The position numbers and the translations under genes were made by a program. Below the pieces are notes generated by a model. It saw only the letters and a program-made list of their open reading frames with translations. It did no database searches and was not told the DNA's origin. From contig NZ_JAJSDX010000002.1 in the NCBI RefSeq assembly GCF_021272205.1, positions 124,001 through 188,000 on the forward strand: a stretch of 64,000 nt of DNA, given 5' to 3'. This DNA comes from Pantoea sp. Mb-10 (lineage in GTDB: Bacteria > Pseudomonadota > Gammaproteobacteria > Enterobacterales > Enterobacteriaceae). Shown here piece by piece: positions 38,050 to 47,818 of the stretch (its first letter is position 1; each line of letters opens with the position of its first letter).

Positions 38050-41000
38050 TCAGTCGTGCGGCTTCGCCCGCAGCGGAAAGCGTCGGCGCACCAGCACAAA
38101 GAACAGCGGTACAAAGAAGATGGCCAGTAGGGTGGCGGAAATCATGCCTCCCATCACGCCTGTGCCAACGGCATGTTGACTGCCCGAGCCCGCGCCGCTG
38201 CTGATGGCCATTGGCAGCACGCCAAAGATAAACGCCAGTGAAGTCATAAGGATAGGCCGCAGGCGCTGGCGCGAGGCTTCCAGCGTAGCGTTGACGAGCT
38301 CGGTGCCTTTGGTGTTGATCTCATTGGCAAACTCCACGATCAAAATGGCGTTCTTGGCGGACAAGCCAATGACGGTGAGCAACCCGACCTGGAAATAGAC
38401 GTCATTCTCCAACCCGCGCAGCCAGGTGGCGATCAGCGCGCCAACCACCCCCAGCGGCACGACCAGCATCACGGAAAACGGAATAGACCAGCTCTCATAG
38501 AGGGCAGCCAGGCACAAAAATACCACCAGCAGGGAAATCGCATAGAGCGCCGGGGCCTGCGATCCAGACAGTCGCTCCTGATAAGAGGCACCTGTCCATT
38601 GGAAGCCAACGCCCAGCGGCAGCTGCTGCACCAGTTTTTCCATCACATCCATGGCGGTACCGCTGCTGACGCCGTTGGCTGCTTCACCGACAATCTCCAG
38701 CGACGAATAGCCGTTGTAGCGCTCCAGGCGCGGTGAACCGGTTTCCCAGTGGCTGGTGGCAAAGGCTGAGAAGGGCACCATTCCGCCGCTGCTGTTGCGC
38801 ACATACCATTTGTTTACATCGTCTGGCAGCATGCGAAACGGCGCAGCGGCCTGGACGTATACCTTTTTCACTCGGCCGCGATCGAGGAAATCGTTCACGT
38901 AGGTGGAGCCCCAGGCCGTGGTCAGGGTGTCATTGATTGTATTCAGGGAGACGCCGAGGGCCTGCGCCTTGCGCTGGTCGATATCAATTTGTAGCTGCGG
39001 GCTGTCATCCAGACCATTGTGCCGCACGCGCGACAGCGCCGCATTATTGTCTGCCAGCGCCAGCAATTTATCGCGCATGGCCATCAGCTGCGTATGGCCG
39101 ATACCGCCGTGATCTTGCAGTTCCAAATCGAAGCCGGAGGAGCTGCCGAGGCCGGTGATGGCGGGCGGGCTGCTGGCGATCACCCGCGCCTCTTTGATTT
39201 TTTTGAAAGCGCTGGTGGCGCGATCGATAATGGCAAAGGCGGTGCGATCGCTGCTGGAGCGCACCTCCCAATCTTTCAGGCGTATGAACAGGCGCGCGAC
39301 GTTTTGTCCGTTACCGCCCGGACCGGCCCCAATGGTTGAAAACACCGACACGACGTTCTCTTTCTCGGCGGTCATATAGTAGTGCTCAACCTTTGCCACC
39401 ACCTTGGCGGTTTGCTCCAGCGTGGCGCCCGGCGGAAGCTGTACCTGCGTGAGGAAAACCCCGCGATCTTCCTGGGGCAGAAAAGAGGTGGGAAGGCGCA
39501 AGAACAGAAACGCCATCACGCCCAGCAGCGCGAGGTAGATCACCAGCCAGCGTCCGCCTTTTGCCACGATGCGCGCAACGCCGCGCTCATAGCGCTCGGC
39601 TCCCGCGTTGAAGTTGCGATTAAACCAGCCAAAAAAGCCGCGCTGACCGTGCTGCTCGCCTGCAGACAGCGGTTTTAGCAGCGTGGCGCACAGCGCAGGC
39701 GTCAGGATCATCGCCACCAGCACCGACAGCACCATTGCGGCAACGATGGTGATGGAGAATTGCCGATAAATGGCGCCCACCGTGCCGCCAAAAAACGCCA
39801 TCGGCACAAAGACCGCCGACAGCACCAGCGCAATCCCCACCAGTGCGCCCTGAATCTGGCCCATGGATTTGCGCGTCGCCGCGCGGGGTGACAGTCCCTC
39901 ATCGCGCATGATGCGCTCCACGTTTTCGACTACCACAATGGCATCGTCAACCAACAGGCCGATGGCGAGCACCATGGCAAACATGGTCAGCGTATTAATG
40001 GTAAAGCCGCAGGCGTAGAGCACGGTAAACGTGCCGAACAGCACCACCGGCACGGCGATAGTGGGGATCAGCGTGGCGCGAAAATTCTGCAAGAACAGAT
40101 ACATCACCAGGAACACCAGCACGATCGCCTCCAGCAGCGTCTTCACCACGTCCTTGATGGAGGCTTTGACGAATGGCGTGGTTTCAAAGGCGACTTTGGC
40201 TTCCAGCCCGTGCGGGAAATAGTGCGACAGCTCGTCCACCCGCGCGCGCACCAGCTTATCGGTGTTCATCTCATTGGCACCGGACGCCAGCTTAATGCCA
40301 AGGCCGGAAGCAGGCTGTCCGTTGTAGCGGCTAAGGTAATCGTATTTTTCGGCGCCGAGGGCGACGGTGGCGACATCGCCCAGCGTCACCACGGATCCGT
40401 CGCTGTTGCTTTTGACGGTAATGGCGCGGAACTGCGCCGGCGTTTGCAGCATCGACTGCGCGTTGACCGTGGCGTTGAGCGCCTGCTTGTCAACCGACGG
40501 GAGGCCGCCCACCTGGCCCACCGCCACTTGCGTGTTCTGCGCCTCGATGGCGGACACCACATCATCGGTGGTCAGCGCGTAGGCGATAAGCTTATTGGGA
40601 TCGAGCCAGATGCGCATGGCGTATTGCGAACCGTAGGCATCCACTTGGCCCACGCCCTCAATGCGGCTCAGCGGATCCTGAATGTTACTGGCGACATAAT
40701 CAGCAATATCCTGTTTGTCCATGCTGCCGTCGGTTGAGACAAAGGCAATCATCAGAATGTTGCTGTCACCGGTTTTATTCACGGTCACGCCCTGTGATTG
40801 CACGGCGGCGGGCAGCTTACGCAGCGCCGTTTGCAGTTGGTTCTGTACCTGCTGACGGGCTTCATCGGGATTGGTACCCGCGCTGAAGGTCAGCGTAATT
40901 TGCGCCTGGCCGGTGTTGCTGCTGTTGGAGGACATGTACATCAGGTTATCGATGCCGGTCATATTTTGTTCGATAACCTGCGTCACGGTGTTTTCCAGCG

Positions 41001-41166
41001 TTTGTGCTGAAGCGCCGGGATAGTTGGCGGTAATGCGCACATTGGGAGGCGCGAGGTCGGGATACTGCTCAATCGGCAGCGAAACAATGGCCAGCGTCCC
41101 ACACAGGCACAGCAAAATAGCCAGCACCCAGGCAAAGATGGGGCGGTCAATAAAAAAGTTCGACAT
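38050..41166 (-). CDS. acrD: RND multidrug efflux permease AcrD
   Basis: A 1038-residue inner-membrane RND pump. It starts [20 protein letters not shown] and has 12 membrane helices with two large periplasmic loops (about 30-335 and 560-870). The proton-relay aspartates are in [16 protein letters not shown]. The sequence follows E. coli AcrD along its whole length, including [13 protein letters not shown] in the second loop. AcrD exports aminoglycosides and other amphiphiles using AcrA and TolC; no acrA partner is next to it, as in E. coli. narPQ lies upstream on the same strand. Confidence 0.94.
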   Translation of the reverse strand: MSNFFIDRPIFAWVLAILLCLCGTLAIVSLPIEQYPDLAPPNVRITANYPGASAQTLENTVTQVIEQNMTGIDNLMYMSSNSSNTGQAQITLTFSAGTNPDEARQQVQNQLQTALRKLPAAVQSQGVTVNKTGDSNILMIAFVSTDGSMDKQDIADYVASNIQDPLSRIEGVGQVDAYGSQYAMRIWLDPNKLIAYALTTDDVVSAIEAQNTQVAVGQVGGLPSVDKQALNATVNAQSMLQTPAQFRAITVKSNSDGSVVTLGDVATVALGAEKYDYLSRYNGQPASGLGIKLASGANEMNTDKLVRARVDELSHYFPHGLEAKVAFETTPFVKASIKDVVKTLLEAIVLVFLVMYLFLQNFRATLIPTIAVPVVLFGTFTVLYACGFTINTLTMFAMVLAIGLLVDDAIVVVENVERIMRDEGLSPRAATRKSMGQIQGALVGIALVLSAVFVPMAFFGGTVGAIYRQFSITIVAAMVLSVLVAMILTPALCATLLKPLSAGEQHGQRGFFGWFNRNFNAGAERYERGVARIVAKGGRWLVIYLALLGVMAFLFLRLPTSFLPQEDRGVFLTQVQLPPGATLEQTAKVVAKVEHYYMTAEKENVVSVFSTIGAGPGGNGQNVARLFIRLKDWEVRSSSDRTAFAIIDRATSAFKKIKEARVIASSPPAITGLGSSSGFDLELQDHGGIGHTQLMAMRDKLLALADNNAALSRVRHNGLDDSPQLQIDIDQRKAQALGVSLNTINDTLTTAWGSTYVNDFLDRGRVKKVYVQAAAPFRMLPDDVNKWYVRNSSGGMVPFSAFATSHWETGSPRLERYNGYSSLEIVGEAANGVSSGTAMDVMEKLVQQLPLGVGFQWTGASYQERLSGSQAPALYAISLLVVFLCLAALYESWSIPFSVMLVVPLGVVGALIATWLRGLENDVYFQVGLLTVIGLSAKNAILIVEFANEINTKGTELVNATLEASRQRLRPILMTSLAFIFGVLPMAISSGAGSGSQHAVGTGVMGGMISATLLAIFFVPLFFVLVRRRFPLRAKPHD

Positions 41167-41228
41167 GAAACCGACACTCCTCAGCTGCGTATTTTACGTA
41201 TTATGTGGCGAACGCCGACGCCCCTTGA

Positions 41229-41266
41229 CGTAGACGGGCGCAGCAACGCAAAAGCGCCCGTCTACG
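41229..41266. repeat. 13-bp perfect inverted repeat between narP and acrD
   Basis: CGTAGACGGGCGC (41229-41241) and GCGCCCGTCTACG (41254-41266) pair perfectly around a 12-base loop. It lies in the 191-bp spacer after narP and before acrD, without a T-tract on the narP-reading strand. It may be a terminator, attenuator or mRNA-stabilising hairpin. Confidence 0.6.
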
Positions 41267-41357
41267 CTTGCCAGCGCTTACTCTACGCAGCATTGAGATG
41301 AGAATAGTGGATAAATCATGGAGAAAGTGTAAATGCCGTCCGACGCCTGACGGGCGC

Positions 41358-41987
41358 TCACCTCTCGCGGCGCTCCAGCCAGAGCAGGGTCGCGGCGAGG
41401 CGAGAACGCACCTCAAGCTTGCGTAGGAGATGGCGTATATGGACCTTTACCGTCTCCTCGGCAATGCACAACAGAGCAGCGATCTCTTTGTTCGACAGGC
41501 CGCGCGCCACTTCCTGCAGCACCTGACGTTCACGCTCGGTGAGCTGTTGAAACGGATCGGCGTTTGACGCTTTCGTCGCGATGGCGCTTTCCACCGCCGC
41601 GCTCAACACGCGCTCCCCGCGCGCGCCGCGCGCGATCTCCGTGAGCAGTAATTCCGGTTCGCTGTCTTTTAACAGGTAGCCCGCTGCGCCAGCTTCCAGC
41701 AGCGCATGAATATCGCTGTCCGCATCAGAGACGGTGAGCACCAGCACGCGGGCGGTAATGCCCTCGGCGCGCAGCGCATTCAGCGTATCGAGTCCGGACA
41801 TGCCTTTCATATTGAGATCCAGCAAAATGACGTCGGGCAATAACCGCCGCGCTTCGGCCAGCGCCTCCGTGCCGTTGTTCGCTTCGGCAATGACCTCAAG
41901 CTGTGGCTCTAGCTGCAATAGCTGACGAATCCCTTGGCGCATGAGCGGATGATCGTCCACGATCATTACCGTAAGGGGGGAAGACAT
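41358..41987 (-). CDS. narP: Nitrate/nitrite response regulator NarP/NarL family
   Basis: A 209-residue two-component regulator. The receiver domain has the acid pocket in IVDDHPLMRQG and the phospho-acceptor Asp57 in ILLDLNMKGMSGLDTL. The C-terminal LuxR/FixJ-type helix-turn-helix reads LSNKEIAALLCIAEETVKVHIRHLLRKL. Overall similarity is nearer NarP than NarL (LNALR, LTVSDA-SD--AL, GYLLKDS-PE-LL). It begins 14 bp after narQ and so forms a sensor-regulator operon; in E. coli narP is unlinked from narQ. Confidence 0.88.
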   Translation of the reverse strand: MSSPLTVMIVDDHPLMRQGIRQLLQLEPQLEVIAEANNGTEALAEARRLLPDVILLDLNMKGMSGLDTLNALRAEGITARVLVLTVSDADSDIHALLEAGAAGYLLKDSEPELLLTEIARGARGERVLSAAVESAIATKASNADPFQQLTERERQVLQEVARGLSNKEIAALLCIAEETVKVHIRHLLRKLEVRSRLAATLLWLERRER

Positions 41988-42001
41988 GGTGATTTCTCCT
42001 G

Positions 42002-43696
42002 TTAAGGCGGCGCTGTTGGGCCCGTTTCACGTGAGGGAAACAGCAGCGTCACGCAGGTACCCGTCGGCTGCGATGTGACCGTTAAGGTGCCAGCGAGGCG
42101 CGCAGCGCGTTCCTTCATAATTGCCAATCCAAAATGGCCCGGCACGGCGTCGTGCGCAGGCATACCACAGCCGTCATCCTCAATGCTGAGGTCACACTGA
42201 CCGTTGTCCTGTGGCTGAAAGCGCACATGAATATGGCGTGCCTGCGCATGGCGCAGCGCGTTGAGCAAGGCCTCACGCGCAATTTGCAACACGTGCACCT
42301 GCTGCTGCGCATCCAGCGCGGGTAAACCGGGATACGTGTGAAAGTGGATCTCTGCCGGCGTCTGCGTCTGCAGCGGTGCGATCATGGCCTGCATGGCCAG
42401 ATTCAGATCGGCATGATTGATGGTGAGCCGAAAGGTCGTCAGCAGTTCGCGCAATTGCTGATGGGCCTCGGTCAGCGCGCGATCAAACTCGGTAATAATC
42501 GCCAGCGTCTGCGGCGCCGTGTCCGTTATCTGACGCCGCAGCAGCGTCAGCTGAATGCGCATGAACGCCAGCGCCTGAGCCAGCGAATCGTGCAGCTCGC
42601 GCGCAATCGTGGCGCGTTCTTCCGTGAGTAACATCTGGTGATACTGCTTTTGTGTTTGCCAGATCCACAGCGATCGCGCCAGCATGTTCGCCAGACTTTG
42701 CATCAGCGCGAGGTCTGGCGAATGGCCTGATGTCTGCCAGCGCATCGCTCCGCGCAGTTGGTTCATCTGCGCCACCTCAACGCGCTGCCAGCCGCGGCTG
42801 GCATCATGGGAGCCAGTGTGGAACGCCACATCGTTGACCTCGAGCGTTAAGGCGCTGAGGGCTTCTCGCGCCAGCACCTTATCAAGCACAGCCTGAAACA
42901 GTTCTGGCTCAAGCGTGCTGCTGGTGAGGATCTGCGAGCTTTCATAGAGCAGCGTGAGGGTACGGTTGGCCTCGGTCAAGGCTTCAGTTTTGTGGCGCAC
43001 CGTCGACTCAAGTAATTGATAGTTTTCATGAAGCCGCGCGGCCATGGTGGTAAACGCCTCCGCCAGCACGCCCAGCTCATTTGGTTGGGCACTGCACAGC
43101 GGCGGAAAGACAAAGTTGCCTTGCTCAACGTAATGGCTGGCAGTCATCAGGTCATTGAGCGGCAGCACCACGCGGCGGCGGATAAAGCGCAGCGTCCACA
43201 GCGCAAGCGCCACAATCGCCAGCACGCCAAACAGACTGCTGCCCGCCACCAAATGCATCTTCAGTTCTGCATAGCGCTGTAGCGCCAGCACAAAGCGATC
43301 GATTTCACCCACGTAGCTGGCAATGCTCTGCTGATAAACACGGCCCGATTCAGGTTGCAGCGTTTGCTGTAAATCCGGCCAACTGTCACGAAGATAGCGA
43401 TAGCGACTGACCACCTCATTGGGCACCCAAGGCCGCTCTAGCTGGGTCAGGGCGGGGGATTGCAGCGTCTGTTGATAAAGTTGGAAATGGCGTGCGAGCC
43501 GCTGCGCGTCGCGCGCGTCATCCCATGCCAGTCGGTAAATTTGCATGCGCAGCGAACCGGCCACGTTAACCGCTTCAGCATCGGAGAGGCTGCGCGAAAG
43601 CGTCACAAGCGCGAGGCCGGTGGTGACGACCGACAGCAGTACAATCAGCCCCAGCGCACGCGCGATGGTGCGGGTAACCGGACGTGCGACGATCAC
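42002..43696 (-). CDS. narQ: Nitrate/nitrite sensor histidine kinase NarQ
   Basis: A 564-residue membrane kinase. I place the start at GTG 43696 because GAGGAAGCAAAA precedes it; length then fits E. coli NarQ (566). Helix 1 (about 10-32) is followed by the ligand-binding P-box GSLRMQIYRLAW. The periplasmic four-helix sensor runs to about 150; then come helix 2, HAMP, a cysteine-poor central module, the HisKA_3 site ERATIARELHDSLAQAL and an HATPase domain (DDGCGM, GHFGLAIMKERA). The central module lacks the cysteine cluster seen in E. coli NarQ. It phosphorylates the NarP-type regulator encoded next. Confidence 0.9.
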   Translation of the reverse strand: MIVARPVTRTIARALGLIVLLSVVTTGLALVTLSRSLSDAEAVNVAGSLRMQIYRLAWDDARDAQRLARHFQLYQQTLQSPALTQLERPWVPNEVVSRYRYLRDSWPDLQQTLQPESGRVYQQSIASYVGEIDRFVLALQRYAELKMHLVAGSSLFGVLAIVALALWTLRFIRRRVVLPLNDLMTASHYVEQGNFVFPPLCSAQPNELGVLAEAFTTMAARLHENYQLLESTVRHKTEALTEANRTLTLLYESSQILTSSTLEPELFQAVLDKVLAREALSALTLEVNDVAFHTGSHDASRGWQRVEVAQMNQLRGAMRWQTSGHSPDLALMQSLANMLARSLWIWQTQKQYHQMLLTEERATIARELHDSLAQALAFMRIQLTLLRRQITDTAPQTLAIITEFDRALTEAHQQLRELLTTFRLTINHADLNLAMQAMIAPLQTQTPAEIHFHTYPGLPALDAQQQVHVLQIAREALLNALRHAQARHIHVRFQPQDNGQCDLSIEDDGCGMPAHDAVPGHFGLAIMKERAARLAGTLTVTSQPTGTCVTLLFPSRETGPTAPP

Positions 43697-43917
43697 TTTT
43701 GCTTCCTCTGACCTACCGCGCAAGACACAGGGCAGGGCCATGACTGCGGTAGACGGAAGGGATTCACAGAAATATCCACGTCTCTTTACGTTTCCTTATA
43801 TTCCCGACGCAACGCTGGCGAAATATTGAGCGTATTTACGCACGCATAACCTGGTTTTCATTACAGCAATAATAATTCAGTTGTCCGTTTTCAATGCGAA
43901 GAACAACAGGAGAATTT

Positions 43918-44190
43918 ATGAATAAGCCACTTGCTATTCTGACTGCTGCCTTTCTGACCAGCGCCAGCTTTACCGCGCTGGCCGCGCAACCGCTCAGTGC
44001 CGCGGAGGCACAAAATCTGCAACCATCCGGCACAGTGTCCGTGACCGGTGTGCGGGGATCGCTGGATGATGCCACCCGCCATCTTTCCCAAAAAGCGGAG
44101 GAGATGGGCGCCAGCCACTATCGCGTGATCGGCATGCAGAATCCCGGCGACTCCAGCCTGTGGAGTGGGAGCGCAGAAATTTATCGTTAG
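43918..44190 (+). CDS. DUF1471 (YhcN/BhsA family) periplasmic protein
   Basis: A 90-residue exported protein. Residues 1-23 form a signal peptide (LTSASFTALAAQ). The mature part has the compact DUF1471 fold marked by GTVSVTGVRGSLDDATRHLSQKAEEMGASHYRVIG. Members (BhsA, McbA, YhcN) respond to copper, acid or peroxide stress and affect biofilms. ACAGGAG precedes the ATG. It lies alone between narQ (divergent) and ansP, with its own terminator. Which paralogue it equals cannot be decided. Confidence 0.88.
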   Translation: MNKPLAILTAAFLTSASFTALAAQPLSAAEAQNLQPSGTVSVTGVRGSLDDATRHLSQKAEEMGASHYRVIGMQNPGDSSLWSGSAEIYR

Positions 44191-44242
44191 CGCTTGTTTT
44201 GGTTGTTTATTAACCGATTCACTCTCCGTGTAACCCCTCTTT

Positions 44243-44266
44243 ACCGGCCATCTGGCCGGTTTTTTT
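44243..44266 (+). terminator. Terminator of the DUF1471 gene
   Basis: ACCGGCCA-TC-TGGCCGGT followed by seven T residues is a strong rho-independent terminator 53 bp after the stop. Confidence 0.9.
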
Positions 44267-44481
44267 GTGCACCGCGACCAATTCTTACAAAACAACTCGT
44301 GCAACCAAAAGGTATATTTTGCTTCGTTCTTGCAGAACGGGTAGGATTCATCGCCGTAATTTCCCGGCTCGCTGCGCGACACCGTTCCGCCGCGATGTGA
44401 GCAGGTTTTACTCCATTTCGCACCGCTAAACGCAAACGTTTGGTCATGCGGTGATTGATGGTCAGGACAAACAGGAAAGCT

Positions 44482-45978
44482 ATGAAACCTACTAAAAAAA
44501 CCGCAGCCGAACAGCGCGCTGCGAAAAGACGCTGGCTCAATTCCCACGACTCCGGTTACCACAAAGCAATGGGTAACCGACAGGTACAAATGATCGCCAT
44601 CGGCGGCGCAATCGGCACCGGTCTGTTTCTGGGTGCGGGTGCACGTTTGCAGATGGCCGGTCCGGCACTCGCGCTGGTTTATCTGGTGTGCGGCATCTTC
44701 TCCTTCTTTATCCTCCGCGCGCTCGGTGAACTGGTACTGCACCGTCCCTCCAGCGGCAGTTTCGTCTCCTACGCCCGTGAATTTCTCGGCGAGAAAGCGT
44801 CTTACGTTGCCGGCTGGATGTATTTTGTCAACTGGGCGATGACCGGCATCGTTGATATCACTGCCGTTGCCCTTTACATGCATTACTGGGGGGCGTTTGG
44901 TGATGTGCCGCAGTGGGTCTTTGCGTTAGGTGCGCTAGCTATTGTTGGCACCATGAACATGATCGGCGTGAAATGGTTCGCTGAAATGGAGTTCTGGTTT
45001 GCGCTGGTTAAGGTGCTGGCGATCGTCGTCTTCCTGATCGTGGGCGTGGTGTTTCTTGGCAGCGGCAAACCGCTGGACGGCAACGCCACCGGTTTCCACC
45101 TGATCACCGATAACGGCGGTCTGTTCCCGCATGGGTTGCTGCCCGCGCTGGTGCTGGTGCAGGGCGTGGTCTTTGCCTTTGCCTCGATCGAGCTGGTCGG
45201 TACGGCTGCAGGGGAGTGTAAAGACCCGAAAACCATGCTGCCGAAAGCGATCAACAGCGTAATCTGGCGTATTGGCCTGTTTTATGTCGGCTCGGTGGTG
45301 CTGCTGGTGATGCTGCTGCCGTGGAACGCTTACCAGGCGGGGCAGAGTCCGTTTGTGACCTTCTTCTCCAAGTTGGGCGTGCCTTACGTCGGGAGCATCA
45401 TGAATATCGTGGTGCTCAGCGCCGCGCTCTCCAGCCTTAACTCTGGTCTCTATTCCACCGGGCGTATTCTGCGCTCCATGTCGATGGGCGGTTCCGCGCC
45501 GCAGTTTATGTCGAAAATGAGCAAGCAGCAGGTGCCTTACGCCGGTATTCTTGTGACCATTGCGGTGTATGTGGTGGGCGTGGTGCTGAACTACTATGTG
45601 CCGTCTCAGGTCTTTGAGATCGTGCTGAATGTGGCCTCGCTCGGGATTATCTCTTCATGGGGCTTTATTGTGGTGTGCCAGATGCGCCTGCGCAAAGCCA
45701 TTAAAGAGGGAAAAGCCGAAGACGTGAGCTTCAAACTGCCGTGGGCGCCAGTGACATCATGGCTGACGCTGCTGTTCCTGGTGAGCGTGCTGGTGCTGAT
45801 GGCCTTTGACTACCCGAACGGCACTTACACCATCGCCTCAATTCCGCTGATTGCGGTGCTGCTGGTGCTGGGTTGGTTTGGCGTACGCAAGCGTGTGCAC
45901 GCGGAAGCCATGAAAGAGCACGAGCATCATGACGATCAGGATGATGCGTCAACGCTGGCGGAAGAAGGCTCGCGTTAA
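44482..45978 (+). CDS. ansP: L-asparagine permease AnsP
   Basis: A 498-residue amino-acid permease of the APC superfamily with 12 membrane helices. Helix 1 has the substrate loop IGGAIGTGLFLGAG. The sequence follows E. coli AnsP closely (RWLNSHDSGYHKAMGNRQVQM, ALGELVLHRPSSGSFVSYA, SIELVGTAAGECKDP). ATG 44482 is preceded by AGGAAAGCT. The C-terminal tail is His/Asp-rich (EHEHHDDQDD), unlike E. coli. A terminator follows. Confidence 0.95.
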   Translation: MKPTKKTAAEQRAAKRRWLNSHDSGYHKAMGNRQVQMIAIGGAIGTGLFLGAGARLQMAGPALALVYLVCGIFSFFILRALGELVLHRPSSGSFVSYAREFLGEKASYVAGWMYFVNWAMTGIVDITAVALYMHYWGAFGDVPQWVFALGALAIVGTMNMIGVKWFAEMEFWFALVKVLAIVVFLIVGVVFLGSGKPLDGNATGFHLITDNGGLFPHGLLPALVLVQGVVFAFASIELVGTAAGECKDPKTMLPKAINSVIWRIGLFYVGSVVLLVMLLPWNAYQAGQSPFVTFFSKLGVPYVGSIMNIVVLSAALSSLNSGLYSTGRILRSMSMGGSAPQFMSKMSKQQVPYAGILVTIAVYVVGVVLNYYVPSQVFEIVLNVASLGIISSWGFIVVCQMRLRKAIKEGKAEDVSFKLPWAPVTSWLTLLFLVSVLVLMAFDYPNGTYTIASIPLIAVLLVLGWFGVRKRVHAEAMKEHEHHDDQDDASTLAEEGSR

Positions 45979-45996
45979 TCGTCCTGTCTCTGCCTG

Positions 45997-46025
45997 ACGG
46001 GAGCCTCTGTGCTCCCGTTTTTTTT
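45997..46025 (+). terminator. Terminator of ansP
   Basis: ACGGGAGC-CTCTGT-GCTCCCGT followed by eight T residues, 19 bp after the ansP stop. Confidence 0.92.
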
Positions 46026-46175
46026 CTACGATCTGCCGCAACCTACCCAGCGTTCTCCCGCAAGCCGCCTTGCTAATGGCACGCGAAGGGGCCGTTCATC
46101 TTTACATTTCGGATAGTTTTCTTGTGTATATAGCCCTATTATTTCAGGCTCCCTCAATGCGGTAGTGGAGCGGCT

Positions 46176-46754
46176 ATGTCGTTAAAAATCACCATCATTA
46201 AAGATAAGTTACTGTCAGATAACTACTTTATCCTGCGTAACCTTACTTACGAACTCACGCGCACCAATGGCGAGGTTATTCGTCATAAACGTGAAGTTTA
46301 CGACCGAGGTGATGGTGCCACCATCCTGCTCTACAACCGTGCAAAAAACAGCGTACTGCTGATCCGCCAGTTTCGCATTGCCACTTACCTGAACGGCAAT
46401 GCCAGCGGAGAACTGGTCGAAACCTGTGCCGGGCTGCTGGACCACGACACCCCAGAAGCGTGCATCCGTAAAGAAGCCATTGAAGAGACGGGCTATCAGG
46501 TGGGGGAAGTTGAAAAACTGTTTACGCTTTACATGTCGCCCGGCGGCGTTACCGAGCAAGTGCATTTTTTTGCTGCGGAATACAGCGAAGCCATGCGCGC
46601 CAGCGCCGGCGGCGGCGTAGATGATGAAGAGATCGCGGTGCTTGAACTGTCGTTTCCTGAGGCGATGGCGCGGGTAAAAGATGGGCGGATTTGCGACGGC
46701 AAAGCGGTCATTTTACTGCAGCATGCGCAACTGGCCGGCTGGTTAAAAGCCTAA
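46176..46754 (+). CDS. nudK: GDP-mannose pyrophosphatase NudK
   Basis: A 192-residue Nudix hydrolase that splits GDP-mannose to GMP and mannose-1-phosphate. The Nudix box is present as GLLDHDTPEACIRKEAIEETGY (about 87-108), with the REx2EE core as KEAIEETG. The N-terminal RREVY-type segment (HKREVYDRGDGATILLYN) and the late VHFFAAEYSEAMR region match E. coli NudK. Single gene between ansP and a gene-poor kilobase. Confidence 0.94.
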   Translation: MSLKITIIKDKLLSDNYFILRNLTYELTRTNGEVIRHKREVYDRGDGATILLYNRAKNSVLLIRQFRIATYLNGNASGELVETCAGLLDHDTPEACIRKEAIEETGYQVGEVEKLFTLYMSPGGVTEQVHFFAAEYSEAMRASAGGGVDDEEIAVLELSFPEAMARVKDGRICDGKAVILLQHAQLAGWLKA

Positions 46755-47818
46755 ACGATCCGCACGTGGCCAAGCGAATGGGCAGGATAACGCGCGGCGC
46801 GCCCGGCGCCGTTCGGTCATAATCCAGGTCCGCTCGCGCTTGCAAACGACATCGCGTTATCACCGGAATAGCGTCCTTTTCTCTGCGGTTGATAACGATA
46901 ATCATCGCTTCGTCCCCGTTCTGCCTGGCGTTTTTTGATCTCACCGGTTTCATTAAAGGATGATTAATGAAGGCCCCGTTTTATTGGCGTACACTTTCTT
47001 ACTCTTTGAATTCAGGCTGCTTTCACTGATTTCAGTGCTATAGAGCGGGCGGTTATTGGCGCCTCGAACGGGGTAAAACCCATCCCGTTGGGGATCAAAG
47101 GTGCCTGCGGCATTCTTGCCCCCGCCTTTCAACCCCGCCTGCGTCCCTATCTGGCCATTCCACACAATCTTGTCGCCCGGCTCGTCAGGACGAGGTGCAT
47201 TGCTGACGCGCACCGCGCCACTGCACGCCGGTTATTTTTCCAAAGGGACATGTTGGAGTAATTCACTGCTGGGTGAGGGGGCTATTTTTTCAGAGAATAC
47301 GCGGGTGTGGGTATTTTTGCGGCGAGTAGCCGTTATGGAAAATAACGTAGTATCGTTCACGCGGTCTTCATTTAAGAAAGCGCGCAGCGGAGTGGTGATG
47401 AGCGGGGCACCACCAAAAAGCGCGTACCCTGAGTAAGGATGTTAAAGTTCAGGGAAATCAGTCAGTGAGAACGATGACACGATGAGTTAAGGTCATATCA
47501 ACGGACGTCGTGAGAGGGATACCCACACGGTAAGCCGATGATACAGGGGCTTTGGCTATCAGACTTGCCGCAGACATTTTACGATGCGCTGTCTGCTTTC
47601 GGCACGATTTGTCCGACGAATCCGATTGAGCGTGAAAAGCGTGAAACCGATGATGAATGCTGACTTTTCCACCTTATGACGTTACCAGACGGCGGCTTTT
47701 TCAGCAGTGAGTCGGGCTCTTTGGGCTAGCTCACAGTTTCACGCTGATAGCGGCGCTGACGTTGCGCTATTATTTTCTTTCCGGGAATGGGGATTGGTTT
47801 TCGTTGATGTCATATTGG
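46755..47818. other. Gene-poor kilobase between nudK and ypfG
   Basis: E. coli has nudK directly beside ypfG; here 1.06 kb separate them. The stretch 47280-47760 has lower GC and no coding pattern. A small minus-strand frame lies at 46953-47213. No insertion-sequence ends or tRNA were recognised. It may be the eroded remains of transferred DNA. Confidence 0.45.
46953..47213 (-). pseudogene. Short orphan ORF, possible gene remnant
   Basis: An 86-codon frame from GTG 47213, open only seven codons further upstream. The peptide is Gly/Asn-rich in the middle (GTQAGLKGGGKNAAGTFDPQ) and then basic. I do not recognise a family. There is no good ribosome site, and it lies in a gene-poor gap, so a decayed fragment is more likely than a working gene. 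Confidence 0.25.
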
